Part shown: in pieces, positions 17,955 through 27,817 of the stretch
Numbering within the stretch: the stretch's first letter is position 1
How the letters are laid out: each line of letters starts with the position of its first letter
NCBI GenBank assembly: GCA_902533775.1
Contig: CACANA010000004.1
Span: forward strand, 1-52,960
Direction of reading: 5' to 3'
Origin: an uncultured Pelagibacteraceae bacterium
GTDB lineage: Bacteria; Pseudomonadota; Alphaproteobacteria; Pelagibacterales; Pelagibacteraceae
Length of the DNA: 52,960 nucleotides
Position numbers and translations under genes: made by a program
Notes under the pieces: model-generated
Told to the model about the DNA's origin: nothing
The model's input: the letters and a program-made list of their open reading frames with translations, nothing else
Database searches by the model: none

Positions 17955-19646
17955 ATGTTTTATATTGGTATTTCAGCTTATTATCACGAATCTTCTATTT
18001 TCTTAACAGATGGAATAAATACTAATTGTTTTCTTAAAGAAGAATATTTTACGAGAATAAAGGGTGATAAAAGTTTCCCAAAGAGGAGTTTAGAATTTTT
18101 AATAGAGAAATATTCTTTAAATGAAAAAAATATAAAATCTGTTTGTTTTTACGAAAAACCTTTCAAATCGTGGTGGGAAATATTTATTTATTCCATAAAA
18201 AAACCTCTAGAAAATAAAAAATTATTAACACACCATCTAAAAAATTTTAATACAGGTTCAATATTTTTTTATACTCATTTAAATAAAATTATTAAAATAT
18301 CTAAAGATAAAATTTTATATTCTTCTCATCATCTTAGCCATTGTTTGTATGGATCATTGTATGTGAAAGATGTTCATGACTATGCATTTGTTAGTTGTGA
18401 CGGAGTTGGAGAGGGTGAAACAATGACTATATATACAATCGACACAGAAAATTTGATAAAGAAACATTGGACAAACTTTTATCCTAATTCAATTGGGTTA
18501 TTTTATTCTACAATAACTGATTTTCTAGGCTTTGATATAAACGAAGGTGAATTTAAAGTCATGAGTTTAAGTTCATATGGTAATCCAATTTATGAAAAAG
18601 AATTGGATGAAATTTTTGATTGCAAACAATTAAAAATATATTCATCATATTTTGAATTTCAAAAAAATCCCGAAAGATCATTTTCAGAAAAACTTACAGA
18701 AATTCTTGGAAAGCCTTATTTAAATTTAGCTATTAAAGAAAATTTTAAAAAATATTCTGATATAGCAAGTTCAGCTCAACTGATATTAAATAAATCTGTC
18801 AAAAATCTTATTTTAAAAGCAAAGCAACTAACGGGTAAAAACAAAATAGTTTTAACGGGTGGTGTTGCATTAAATTGTAAAATGATACATGATTTATCAA
18901 AACAAAACATATTTGAAGAATTAATTGTTCCTCCATCGCCTGGGGACTCAGGCTCCGCAATTGGGGCTACTAATTTTTCGTATTTTCGCGAAAATAATAA
19001 ATTTTTGAAAAATATAGGTCTATTTCCTGGACCAGATAAAGATCAAATAAATAAAAAATTCAAATTAAATGAGTTTTTTGAAAAAATTTCACAAGAGGAA
19101 AACAGTGTAGAAATAGCTGCTGAGTTAATAATTAAAGGTCACATTCTCACAACTTATATCGATAAAACAGAAACAGGTCCAAGGGCTTTAGGTAATACTT
19201 CAATAATTTGTAATGCTAAAGATAAATTAGCTGTTGAAAATTTAAATAACAGAGTAAAAAGAAGAGAATTTTATCAACCTCTTGCTCCTATGCTGCTTAA
19301 AGAAAATTTTGAAAAATATTTTTTTATTAAAGATAGTATAAAAAATAATTTATATTCTATGGGAACATTATGTGAAGCAAAAGAAGAATTAAAAAATGAT
19401 TACATCTCCATAATTCACACTGACAACACTTGCAGAACACAAGTTATTGACAATAATAATTCTTTTATTTTTAAATTATTAAAAAAGCTAGCTCAAAATA
19501 AAATTCACATAATAGTAAACACATCCTTTAATATTTCAAAAGATCCTGTGGTATTCGATTTGTTTGATGTTTATACAAATATGAGAAGAATGAATATTGA
19601 ATATATTATTATGAATGATGGTATTTTTAAAACAAAAAAGATATGA
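17955..19646 (+). CDS. carbamoyltransferase, NodU/CmcH/SxtI family
   Basis: IGISAYYHESSIFL, SHHLSHCLYGS, LTGGVALNCKMIHDL, PSPGDSGSAIGA, TETGPRALGNTSII, FYQPLAPMLL, VNTSFN. Confidence 0.95.
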   Translation: MFYIGISAYYHESSIFLTDGINTNCFLKEEYFTRIKGDKSFPKRSLEFLIEKYSLNEKNIKSVCFYEKPFKSWWEIFIYSIKKPLENKKLLTHHLKNFNTGSIFFYTHLNKIIKISKDKILYSSHHLSHCLYGSLYVKDVHDYAFVSCDGVGEGETMTIYTIDTENLIKKHWTNFYPNSIGLFYSTITDFLGFDINEGEFKVMSLSSYGNPIYEKELDEIFDCKQLKIYSSYFEFQKNPERSFSEKLTEILGKPYLNLAIKENFKKYSDIASSAQLILNKSVKNLILKAKQLTGKNKIVLTGGVALNCKMIHDLSKQNIFEELIVPPSPGDSGSAIGATNFSYFRENNKFLKNIGLFPGPDKDQINKKFKLNEFFEKISQEENSVEIAAELIIKGHILTTYIDKTETGPRALGNTSIICNAKDKLAVENLNNRVKRREFYQPLAPMLLKENFEKYFFIKDSIKNNLYSMGTLCEAKEELKNDYISIIHTDNTCRTQVIDNNNSFIFKLLKKLAQNKIHIIVNTSFNISKDPVVFDLFDVYTNMRRMNIEYIIMNDGIFKTKKI

Positions 19647-19804
19647 GAAAAATGTTGAATTACATTTATTTAATTAATGATTTTAAAAAAAAATATGGTT
19701 ATATAAAATTAATATTTTTTATAATATTTATTTTTTTAATTTTGATTTTTTCTATTTTTGTTTTTGTTCAAGTTTTTATACCTTTTACTTACATAGCAAT
19801 TTAA
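19643..19804 (+). CDS. 53-aa single-TM protein resembling DUF5989/SxtK (not in supplied ORF track)
   Basis: Manual translation MRKMLNYIYLINDFKKKYGYIKLIFFIIFIFLILIFSIFVFVQVFIPFTYIAI*; ATGA overlap with the carbamoyltransferase stop; C-terminal PFxY-type motif. Confidence 0.72.
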   Translation: MRKMLNYIYLINDFKKKYGYIKLIFFIIFIFLILIFSIFVFVQVFIPFTYIAI

Positions 19805-19818
19805 TATAGCTTATTTAA

Positions 19819-20232
19819 ATGCAATATTGGTTATTAAAATCAGAACCTGATGTTTGGTCTATAGATCAACAATTAAAAGTTGGTGCAAAAGGTGCCGACT
19901 GGGATGGAGTAAGAAATTATCAAGCAGCAAATAATTTGAAAAAAATGGAGAAGGGTGATCTTTGTTTTTTTTACCATTCGAATATAGGTAAAGAAATCGT
20001 TGGAATTGTTGAGGTAATTAAAACAGCATTTATCGACCCAACAGATAAGGAGAAGCGATTTGTAGCAGTAAAAGTTAAGTATAAAAGCAAACTAAAAACA
20101 CCAGTTTCTCTTGAAAATATTAAAAAAAATAAAGATTTAAAAGATATTGCACTAATAAAACAAAGCAGACTGTCTGTCATGCCAATAGACACTAAATGCT
20201 GGAAAATTATTTTGAAGATGAGTAGTATCTAG
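19819..20232 (+). CDS. EVE domain-containing protein
   Basis: YWLLKSEPDVWSIDQ, WDGVRNYQAANNLKKMEKGDLCFFYHS. Confidence 0.95.
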   Translation: MQYWLLKSEPDVWSIDQQLKVGAKGADWDGVRNYQAANNLKKMEKGDLCFFYHSNIGKEIVGIVEVIKTAFIDPTDKEKRFVAVKVKYKSKLKTPVSLENIKKNKDLKDIALIKQSRLSVMPIDTKCWKIILKMSSI

Positions 20233-20246
20233 AAAATTTATAATAC

Positions 20247-22268
20247 ATGCCTAAAAAGAAAATAAAAAAAAAAAAGAAAAAAACAATCACAAAAAAAAAA
20301 TCTAAGTCAAAATCTTTAGCTCCAAAGCAAGAAAAAGAGCTTATATATAGAACAAAGAAAGACTGGATCAGCAAAGCTCTAGTAAATAAATCTCAGTATG
20401 AAAAAAAATATAAAGCTTCAATAAAAGATAATGATGGATTCTGGAAAAAAGAAGGAAAAAGAATTAATTGGATAAAACCATATACAAAAATTAAAGATGT
20501 TAAATATAGTAAATCAGATGTTAAGATAAAATGGTTTTACGATGGTACTCTTAATGCATCAGCAAATTGTATTGATAGACACTTAAAGAAAAATAAAGAT
20601 AAAACTGCGATTATATGGGTTGGAGACGATCCAAAAGTTCAAAAGAAAATTTCCTACAAAGAATTACACAAAGAAGTTTCAAAAGCAGCAAATGGTCTTA
20701 AAGAATTAGGGGTTAAAAAAGGTGATAGAGTAACAATTTATTTAACTATGATACCAGAACTTGCGTATACTATGTTGGCTTGTGCAAGAATAGGAGCAGT
20801 GCATTCAATAATTTTTGGAGGCTTTTCTCCCGATAGTATTTCTGGACGAATAAACGATTGCGATTCCGATTATCTAATTACAGCTGATGAAGGTGTAAGA
20901 GGTGGAAAAATAATCCCATTAAAATCAATAGCTGATGAGGCTTTAGTAAATTGCCCAAACGTAAAAAAATGTGTTGTTGTAAAAAGAACAGGTAATAGAA
21001 TAAATTGGGATGAACGGAGAGATGTTTGGTACCACGAGTTAACAAAAAAAGTTTCAAATAAATGTGAACCAGAAGAAATGAATGCAGAAGATCCCTTGTT
21101 TATTTTATATACTTCGGGATCAACAGGAAAACCGAAAGGGGTGATGCATACAACTGGTGGCTATATGGTTTATGCATCAATGACTCATCAATATATATTC
21201 AACTATAAACCTAAAGATATTTATTGGTGTACAGCAGATATTGGATGGGTTACAGGACACAGTTATATTATTTATGGACCATTATCAAACGGGGCAACAA
21301 CAATTATGTTTGAAGGAATTCCAACTTATCCTGATAGCTCAAGGTGGTGGCAAATTGTTGATAAATATAAGGTAAATATATTTTACACTGCACCAACTGC
21401 TATTAGAGCTTTGATGAGAGAGGGAGATCAACCTGTTAAGAAAACATCAAGGAAAACACTGAAACTATTAGGAACTGTCGGAGAACCTATCAATCCTGAA
21501 GCATGGGAGTGGTATTATAAAACCGTTGGAGATTCTAAATGTCCTATTGTTGATACATGGTGGCAAACAGAAACTGGTGGAATATTAATTAGTCCTCAAA
21601 CGGGGGCTATTAATTTAAAACCAGGTTCAGCAACAAAACCATTTTATGGAATTAAACCAGTAATAGTTAGTAAAGATGGAAAAGTTTTAAAAGGAGAAGC
21701 TGAAGGTCGATTATGTATTGCACAATCTTGGCCCGGTCAGATGCGGACAGTTTACGGTGATCATCAAAGATTTATTGATACTTATTTTTCTCAATTTGAC
21801 GGAAAATATTTTACAGGAGATGGATGCAGAAGAGATAAAGATGGATATTACTGGATTACAGGAAGAGTTGATGATGTAATTATTGTTTCAGGACATAATC
21901 TTGGAACTGCCGAAATAGAAAGCGCTTTTGTAGCTCATCCAAAAGTTGCTGAGGCTGCTGTGGTTGGATATCCACATGATATTAAAGGTAATGGCTTGTA
22001 TTGTTATGTAACCTTAAATGTAGGGGAAGAGTCGACTTTAGATTTAGAGAGAGATTTAAAACTTTGGGTTAGAAAACAAATTGGTCCAATAGCAACACCA
22101 GATTTAATACAATTTTCACCTGGGCTACCAAAGACTAGATCGGGTAAGATTATGAGAAGAATTCTAAGAAAAATTGCAGCAAATGAACATGATCAATTAG
22201 GTGATACAACTACCTTGGCAGATCCAAGTGTAGTAAAAAGTTTAGTTGAAAATAGAAAAAATACTTAA
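20247..22268 (+). CDS. acs: acetyl-CoA synthetase
   Basis: [61 protein letters not shown]. Confidence 0.97.
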   Translation: MPKKKIKKKKKKTITKKKSKSKSLAPKQEKELIYRTKKDWISKALVNKSQYEKKYKASIKDNDGFWKKEGKRINWIKPYTKIKDVKYSKSDVKIKWFYDGTLNASANCIDRHLKKNKDKTAIIWVGDDPKVQKKISYKELHKEVSKAANGLKELGVKKGDRVTIYLTMIPELAYTMLACARIGAVHSIIFGGFSPDSISGRINDCDSDYLITADEGVRGGKIIPLKSIADEALVNCPNVKKCVVVKRTGNRINWDERRDVWYHELTKKVSNKCEPEEMNAEDPLFILYTSGSTGKPKGVMHTTGGYMVYASMTHQYIFNYKPKDIYWCTADIGWVTGHSYIIYGPLSNGATTIMFEGIPTYPDSSRWWQIVDKYKVNIFYTAPTAIRALMREGDQPVKKTSRKTLKLLGTVGEPINPEAWEWYYKTVGDSKCPIVDTWWQTETGGILISPQTGAINLKPGSATKPFYGIKPVIVSKDGKVLKGEAEGRLCIAQSWPGQMRTVYGDHQRFIDTYFSQFDGKYFTGDGCRRDKDGYYWITGRVDDVIIVSGHNLGTAEIESAFVAHPKVAEAAVVGYPHDIKGNGLYCYVTLNVGEESTLDLERDLKLWVRKQIGPIATPDLIQFSPGLPKTRSGKIMRRILRKIAANEHDQLGDTTTLADPSVVKSLVENRKNT

Positions 22269-22894
22269 AAATTTATTAATTCAATAAATTCCTTTTTAAC
22301 ATTATCCCATTTTAAAATCATAGAATTCAAAACTATTTTTTTGTCCAAAGATTTTAACTCTTCAGCTATTGGTGACCATTCATATAAAGATAAAGCACTG
22401 GTATTAAAGGGTAATGACTCATGATATTCATTCCAATTAATTTTTTCATATCTTTCAAGAAAATTTTTTTTTGCATTTTCATATATTTCTTTTGGCATTT
22501 CATTTTTTTGAAGTTCATTATCTAAAATTTCAAAATAGATTTCATTTGCTTTTTCAGTATCATGTTGATTTCTGATATTTTTTAAAAAAGAAATCGCATA
22601 AAATGTAAGATCTTGTAAAGCAATTGAGTAGATGTTCCATTTAGCTTTGTTAATAGATCCTAAAAATATCTCATCCTCAAACATTAGGACATATTTTGCT
22701 CCCATACGAGTTTTTAGATAACCATAAAGTGTAACCTGACTGACCCATGCAGATTTTTTTTGAATAAATTCTTTTAAATCAGAATAATTCTCAATTTTTT
22801 TTGCTTTTTTAAAATATTTTAGAAATGGAATGAAATATTCCTTTAAATACTCAAATTTCAAATCTTTGAGCTTTAATTTGTATTTAATGCCCAT
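22265..22894 (-). CDS. conserved hypothetical protein
   Basis: 209-aa ORF overlapping the acs stop by 4 nt; no family recognised. Confidence 0.65.
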   Translation of the reverse strand: MGIKYKLKLKDLKFEYLKEYFIPFLKYFKKAKKIENYSDLKEFIQKKSAWVSQVTLYGYLKTRMGAKYVLMFEDEIFLGSINKAKWNIYSIALQDLTFYAISFLKNIRNQHDTEKANEIYFEILDNELQKNEMPKEIYENAKKNFLERYEKINWNEYHESLPFNTSALSLYEWSPIAEELKSLDKKIVLNSMILKWDNVKKEFIELINF

Positions 22895-23005
22895 TTAGAA
22901 CCGATATTACTACTTTTACTATAAATATATGCCATTTTTTACCCTTTAATTATCACATTAAATGAGTATGAATTATATCTTTAACCTATAGGGAGGATTA
23001 AAATA

Positions 23006-23263
23006 ATGTCAAACAAAGAAAAGCACTGGGAAAAAACCAAAGGATTAATGATAATTACATTAATTATTTGGTTTGTTTTCGGTTATCTGATCTTCATGTT
23101 TGGTTCTGACCTAAACACTTCAAGTTTTATGGGATATCCATTAGCGTATTACATGTGTGCGCAAGGTTCCATCATTGCATTTGTAGTCCTTATTTTTTGG
23201 TTTGCAAATAGACAGGAAAAAATCGATGAAGAGTTTGGTTTTACCGAAAAGGAGGATGATTAA
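23006..23263 (+). CDS. DUF4212 family small subunit of sodium/substrate symporter
   Basis: Two-TM small protein translationally coupled to the downstream symporter; strong upstream GGGAGG. Confidence 0.88.
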   Translation: MSNKEKHWEKTKGLMIITLIIWFVFGYLIFMFGSDLNTSSFMGYPLAYYMCAQGSIIAFVVLIFWFANRQEKIDEEFGFTEKEDD

Positions 23264-25101
23264 TGTTTAAAGGCAATTTTATTGACAACCTACCAAAAAT
23301 TTACGGAACATATACTGGGGGCTTCATTGTATTCATCATATTGATGGCGATAGCGGAGCAAGCAGGTATGACTGCTAAAACAATTGGTATTTTGTTTGTC
23401 GCCTTTACAGTTTGTATATATGCCTTGATTGGGTATTTATCTAGAACTGTTCAGGTCGATGCTTATTATGTTGCTGGAAGACAGGTGCCAACAGTATTTA
23501 ACGGAATGGCAACTGCAGCTGACTGGATGTCGGGTGCATCATTCGTTGCAATGGCTGGTGGTATTTATTTTGGTGGTTATACTTATATGGCTTTCTTGGT
23601 CGGTTGGACTGGGGGATACGTTTTAGTATCATCACTTTTAGCACCATACTTAAGAAAATTTGGATGTTACACTGTGCCAGATTTCATTGGAACAAGATAC
23701 GGGGGGAACTTTGCAAGGTTCTGCGCTGTGGTTGTTTTAACATTGGCTTCTTTCACATATGTAACAGCTCAAATTAACGCAACAGGAACAATTGCATCTA
23801 GAGCACTAAGTATTCCATTTGAATTAGGAGTTTGGGTTGGACTAGTAAGTATTTTACTTTGTTCAATGCTAGGCGGAATGAGAGCGGTAACTTGGACACA
23901 GGTTGCTCAATACATAGTATTGATTATTGCTTATCTAATTCCAGTATTCTGGATTAGTAACAAATCAGGATTTGGTTTCTTTCCACACTTTATGTTAGGT
24001 GAGGAAGTGGCTAGATTAGGTGCACTTGAGTCGCAATTTGGATTAGTTAAAAATGCTGCTGCAGATATCAAAGCTGCAGGTGTACCAGGTGGTCTAAAAT
24101 CTATTTCTGTATCACACTCAGGTGTGCCAGAAGGTGGAATGGCTGCATGGAAGTTTATTTCATTAGCACTATGTATGATGGTAGGAACAGCATCTTTACC
24201 ACACATTTTAATGAGATACTTCACTACTCCAAGTGTTAAAGCTGCAAGAAAATCAGTGGCATGGTCACTATTCTTTATTGCATTGCTTTATACTTCAGCG
24301 CCAATGCTTGCAACATTATCCAAGATCTCACTAATAGATCCAAACTTACCAACAGGTATTATTGGAAAACCAATTGCTGAAATTATGCAGATTGAGTGGG
24401 TAAATGCTTGGATTAATGTAAAACAAGCCTTCATAGCAGACTTTAACGGAGATGGTATTCTTCAGTTAAATGAATGGTTTATGAGAGGTGACGTAGTTGT
24501 ACTAGCAACTCCTGAAGTTGCTGGATTACCATACGTAATCTCTGGACTAGTTGCTGCAGGAGGAATGGCTGCTGCGATGTCAACTGCGGATGGTCTAATT
24601 CTTGCTATCGCAAACGCTTTATCACATGATATTTACTACAAAATCATTGATCCAAAAGCAGATGTAAGAAAAAGATTGTTAGTTGCTAGAGCACTTCTAA
24701 TTGTTATCGGTGCCGCTGGAGCATACATTGCATCAATGAGGATCACTAGTATCCTTGGTGCAGTTGCTTGGGCATTTGACTTTGCAATGTCTGGATTGTT
24801 CTTCCCATTAATACTTGGTGTATGGTGGAAGAGAGCAACAAGACAAGGAGCAATAGCAGGTATGATAGCAGGTCTTGCATCAGGAACAGCTTATCTAATT
24901 TATGTGTATCCTAAGTTTATGGGTAATGCACCTTGGTTAGGTATTGACCATTTACGTTTCGGTATAATCGGAGCGTCGGTCTGTTTGGTTGTAATGGTTG
25001 TAGTAAGTTTAATGACTGAAGAACCAGATAAGGCTACACAGCAAATGGTAGACGAAGTTCGTGTTCCATCAGGTAAGACAATACTTGGTAAGCAACACTA
25101 A
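23263..25101 (+). CDS. sodium:solute symporter family protein (acetate symporter-like)
   Basis: VDAYYVAGRQVPTVFNGMATAADWMSGASFVAMAGGIYFGG, many TM helices. Confidence 0.92.
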   Translation: MFKGNFIDNLPKIYGTYTGGFIVFIILMAIAEQAGMTAKTIGILFVAFTVCIYALIGYLSRTVQVDAYYVAGRQVPTVFNGMATAADWMSGASFVAMAGGIYFGGYTYMAFLVGWTGGYVLVSSLLAPYLRKFGCYTVPDFIGTRYGGNFARFCAVVVLTLASFTYVTAQINATGTIASRALSIPFELGVWVGLVSILLCSMLGGMRAVTWTQVAQYIVLIIAYLIPVFWISNKSGFGFFPHFMLGEEVARLGALESQFGLVKNAAADIKAAGVPGGLKSISVSHSGVPEGGMAAWKFISLALCMMVGTASLPHILMRYFTTPSVKAARKSVAWSLFFIALLYTSAPMLATLSKISLIDPNLPTGIIGKPIAEIMQIEWVNAWINVKQAFIADFNGDGILQLNEWFMRGDVVVLATPEVAGLPYVISGLVAAGGMAAAMSTADGLILAIANALSHDIYYKIIDPKADVRKRLLVARALLIVIGAAGAYIASMRITSILGAVAWAFDFAMSGLFFPLILGVWWKRATRQGAIAGMIAGLASGTAYLIYVYPKFMGNAPWLGIDHLRFGIIGASVCLVVMVVVSLMTEEPDKATQQMVDEVRVPSGKTILGKQH

Positions 25102-25113
25102 ATTAAACTTTTT

Positions 25114-25140
25114 GGGGGCGGATACCGCCCCCATTTTTTT
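25114..25140 (+). terminator. intrinsic terminator after symporter operon
   Basis: GGGGGCGG-ATA-CCGCCCCC perfect 8-bp stem followed by ATTTTTTT. Confidence 0.92.
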
Positions 25141-25147
25141 CAGATAA

Positions 25148-25483
25148 ATGCCATTATATATTTTAATAATTGACTACATTTTAGGTATCGTAATGTGGAC
25201 TTTAATTGGAAGGTCCGCGATGAATATTTTTCAAAAAGAAGATTCTGAATTCTTTTTTATGAAAGTATTTGTGAAATACACAAATCCAATTATTAAAATT
25301 TTTAAATTCATAACTCCTAGTTTCATTATAGGACCATTAGTTCCACTTTATGTAGCTTGGTTTTTTTACATGTTTAGATTTTATTTAATGCCTTATTTAA
25401 TGGGTTATTCTGTAATGGGAATGTTATCGTTTCCATTAGAAAGTGAAATAGCTGCAGAAATTTATAAAATATTTGGTAAATAA
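25148..25483 (+). CDS. small membrane protein, possibly YggT-like
   Basis: 111-aa hydrophobic ORF with NPIIKIFKFITPSFIIGPLVPLYVAW. Confidence 0.6.
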   Translation: MPLYILIIDYILGIVMWTLIGRSAMNIFQKEDSEFFFMKVFVKYTNPIIKIFKFITPSFIIGPLVPLYVAWFFYMFRFYLMPYLMGYSVMGMLSFPLESEIAAEIYKIFGK

Positions 25484-25530
25484 TAATTCAAATATATTCA
25501 AAAATTGATAGTACTAGTTTTTATTTATTA

Positions 25531-26190
25531 ATGAAAAATATACAAATTTCGCCTTCAATACTTTCTGCAGATTTTAGCCAATTAGGTAATGAGATTAAAA
25601 GATTAGAAGATGGTGGCGCTGACTTAATTCATGTCGATGTAATGGATGGACACTTTGTTCCTAATATTACAATTGGTCCCCCAGTGATAAAAACACTTAG
25701 AAATTATACAAAATTACCTTTTGATGTACATTTAATGATCTCACCAGTTCATAAATATATTAAAAATTTTTCTGAAGCAGGATCTGATATAATAACAATT
25801 CACCCTGAAGCAACCAGCAATTTGATTGAGTCGATTAAACTTATAAAACAATTAAAGAAAAAAGTAGGCGTATCTTTAAATCCAAATACAGAAGTAAGTG
25901 TCATTGAAAAATTATTAAAAGAAATAGATTTAGTTTTAATTATGAGTGTATATCCCGGTTTTGGTGGTCAAAAATTTATACCAGAAGTAATTGAAAAAAT
26001 TAAAAAACTTTATCAAATAAAAAAAGATAATAACTTAAAATTTGATATTGAAGTTGATGGTGGAATAAACTTCTCTAATTCAAAAGAGGTTATATCAGCG
26101 GGAGCAAATATATTAGTTTCTGGAACAACAATATTCAAAGAAAACAATGGTGATATTAAAAAAAATATAGAAACACTAAAATCAATGTAA
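25531..26190 (+). CDS. rpe: ribulose-phosphate 3-epimerase
   Basis: SPSILSADFSQLG, HVDVMDGHFVPNITIGP, MSVYPGFGGQKFIPE, EVDGGINFSN. Confidence 0.97.
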   Translation: MKNIQISPSILSADFSQLGNEIKRLEDGGADLIHVDVMDGHFVPNITIGPPVIKTLRNYTKLPFDVHLMISPVHKYIKNFSEAGSDIITIHPEATSNLIESIKLIKQLKKKVGVSLNPNTEVSVIEKLLKEIDLVLIMSVYPGFGGQKFIPEVIEKIKKLYQIKKDNNLKFDIEVDGGINFSNSKEVISAGANILVSGTTIFKENNGDIKKNIETLKSM

Positions 26191-26191
26191 G

Positions 26192-27817
26192 ATGTATTTA
26201 AAAAATTCTTTAATTTTAATAAATGAATTTTTTTACTACACTAAAAATCAAATAAGAAATGCATACTTAAAATCAAGGTTTTATAATAATAAAATTTCAA
26301 AAATTGAGATAAGCAACATTTCCTATAGACCAAGCCTAAGTATTTTAAGCTGCTTGGTTAAATATGATAAAAAAAAAATTAAAATTGAAGAATTAGATAA
26401 AGATAATATCTGGGAAAGTGAATTATTAAGTGGAAATAATCTAAATAAACTTAATAATTTTTATTGGTTATTTAGCATTGATTTAAAATCTTCCCCAAGT
26501 ATTACACAATCAATAATTATTAAATGGATTGAAAAAAATCAAAATTACAATTCATTAACATGGCAAACAGATATTTTATCAAAGAGAATAATATCTTGGA
26601 TTGCAAACTCTAAATTATCTTATGATGAAAGTGATACTAAATATAAAAATAAATTTAATTTTTCTGTAAATAAACAGATTAATCATTTAATAAATGAAAT
26701 AAGCAAATCTCGATCTGTTAATGATAAATTATTAGGCTGTATAGCAATAATAATTACGGGATTATCATACGCAAATGAAAAATTTTTAAATTATGGATTA
26801 GAATTACTAAAAAAAATTATTATTAATTCTTTTGACGATGAGTATTTTCCAAAAACGAGAAGTATCAGGCAATTAAATTTTTATTTAAAATATTTTGTTC
26901 TTGTTAGAGAATTATTAAAGGAGTCTTTTAATGATATACCTGAGTACCTTGATGAAATAATTTTCTATCTAGGAAAATCTTATTCTGTTTTTTCTAAAAT
27001 CGAACAAAGTTTACTATTCAATGGGAATCATCAAAATGATTTAAAGGAATTTAATAAATATCTTTCACTTTATAAATATAAGTTTGAAAATTCGAATAAT
27101 GAAGTAGGAGGATATGCTATTTTAAAAAACAAAAATTGTATTCTTGCAATGGATGTTGGAAATTCACCCCCTAAAACCTTTTCACACAACTATCAAAGTG
27201 GAGCTCTTTCATTTGAATTCTTTTACAAAGACAAAAAACTTATTTCAAATTCTGGTTACTTTCAGGATTATAAAAACAGATTAAATATAATTTCAAAATC
27301 TACTGCTGCTCATTCAGCAGTTATAATTGATAATCATTCAAGTTGTTCATTTAGAAACAATGGAAACTATAAAACTTTAGAAAACGGTTTGAAAATTAGT
27401 GATAAAAATATTGTTAATGAAAAAAACTATTGGTTAATCAAAGCATCTCATAATGGCTTTTTAAAAAAATTTGGAATTTTATATGAAAGATCTTTAGAAT
27501 ATTTCGTTGAAAAAAATAAATTGATTGGAACCGATAAAATAATTTCAAAAAACAAGTTAGAAACAAAAAAATATGATATCAGATTTCATATGGAACCAGG
27601 TGTTAAATTAACAAAAACTTTAGATAACAAAACAATACTAATTGAAATTGAAAATTCTGGATGGAAATTTTCAACTAATTGCGAGATTATAAATATTGAA
27701 TCGGGTATATATTTCGGTAATAAAAATGTAACTAGTGATAACCAAAATATATGTTTATCAGGCAAAATAAAAGATATAACTCAGGAAATTAAATGGGCAT
27801 TCGAAAAAATACAATAA
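26192..27817 (+). CDS. heparinase II/III family protein
   Basis: SFEFFYKDKKLISNSGYFQDYKNRLNIISKSTAAHSAVIID. Confidence 0.85.
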   Translation: MYLKNSLILINEFFYYTKNQIRNAYLKSRFYNNKISKIEISNISYRPSLSILSCLVKYDKKKIKIEELDKDNIWESELLSGNNLNKLNNFYWLFSIDLKSSPSITQSIIIKWIEKNQNYNSLTWQTDILSKRIISWIANSKLSYDESDTKYKNKFNFSVNKQINHLINEISKSRSVNDKLLGCIAIIITGLSYANEKFLNYGLELLKKIIINSFDDEYFPKTRSIRQLNFYLKYFVLVRELLKESFNDIPEYLDEIIFYLGKSYSVFSKIEQSLLFNGNHQNDLKEFNKYLSLYKYKFENSNNEVGGYAILKNKNCILAMDVGNSPPKTFSHNYQSGALSFEFFYKDKKLISNSGYFQDYKNRLNIISKSTAAHSAVIIDNHSSCSFRNNGNYKTLENGLKISDKNIVNEKNYWLIKASHNGFLKKFGILYERSLEYFVEKNKLIGTDKIISKNKLETKKYDIRFHMEPGVKLTKTLDNKTILIEIENSGWKFSTNCEIINIESGIYFGNKNVTSDNQNICLSGKIKDITQEIKWAFEKIQ

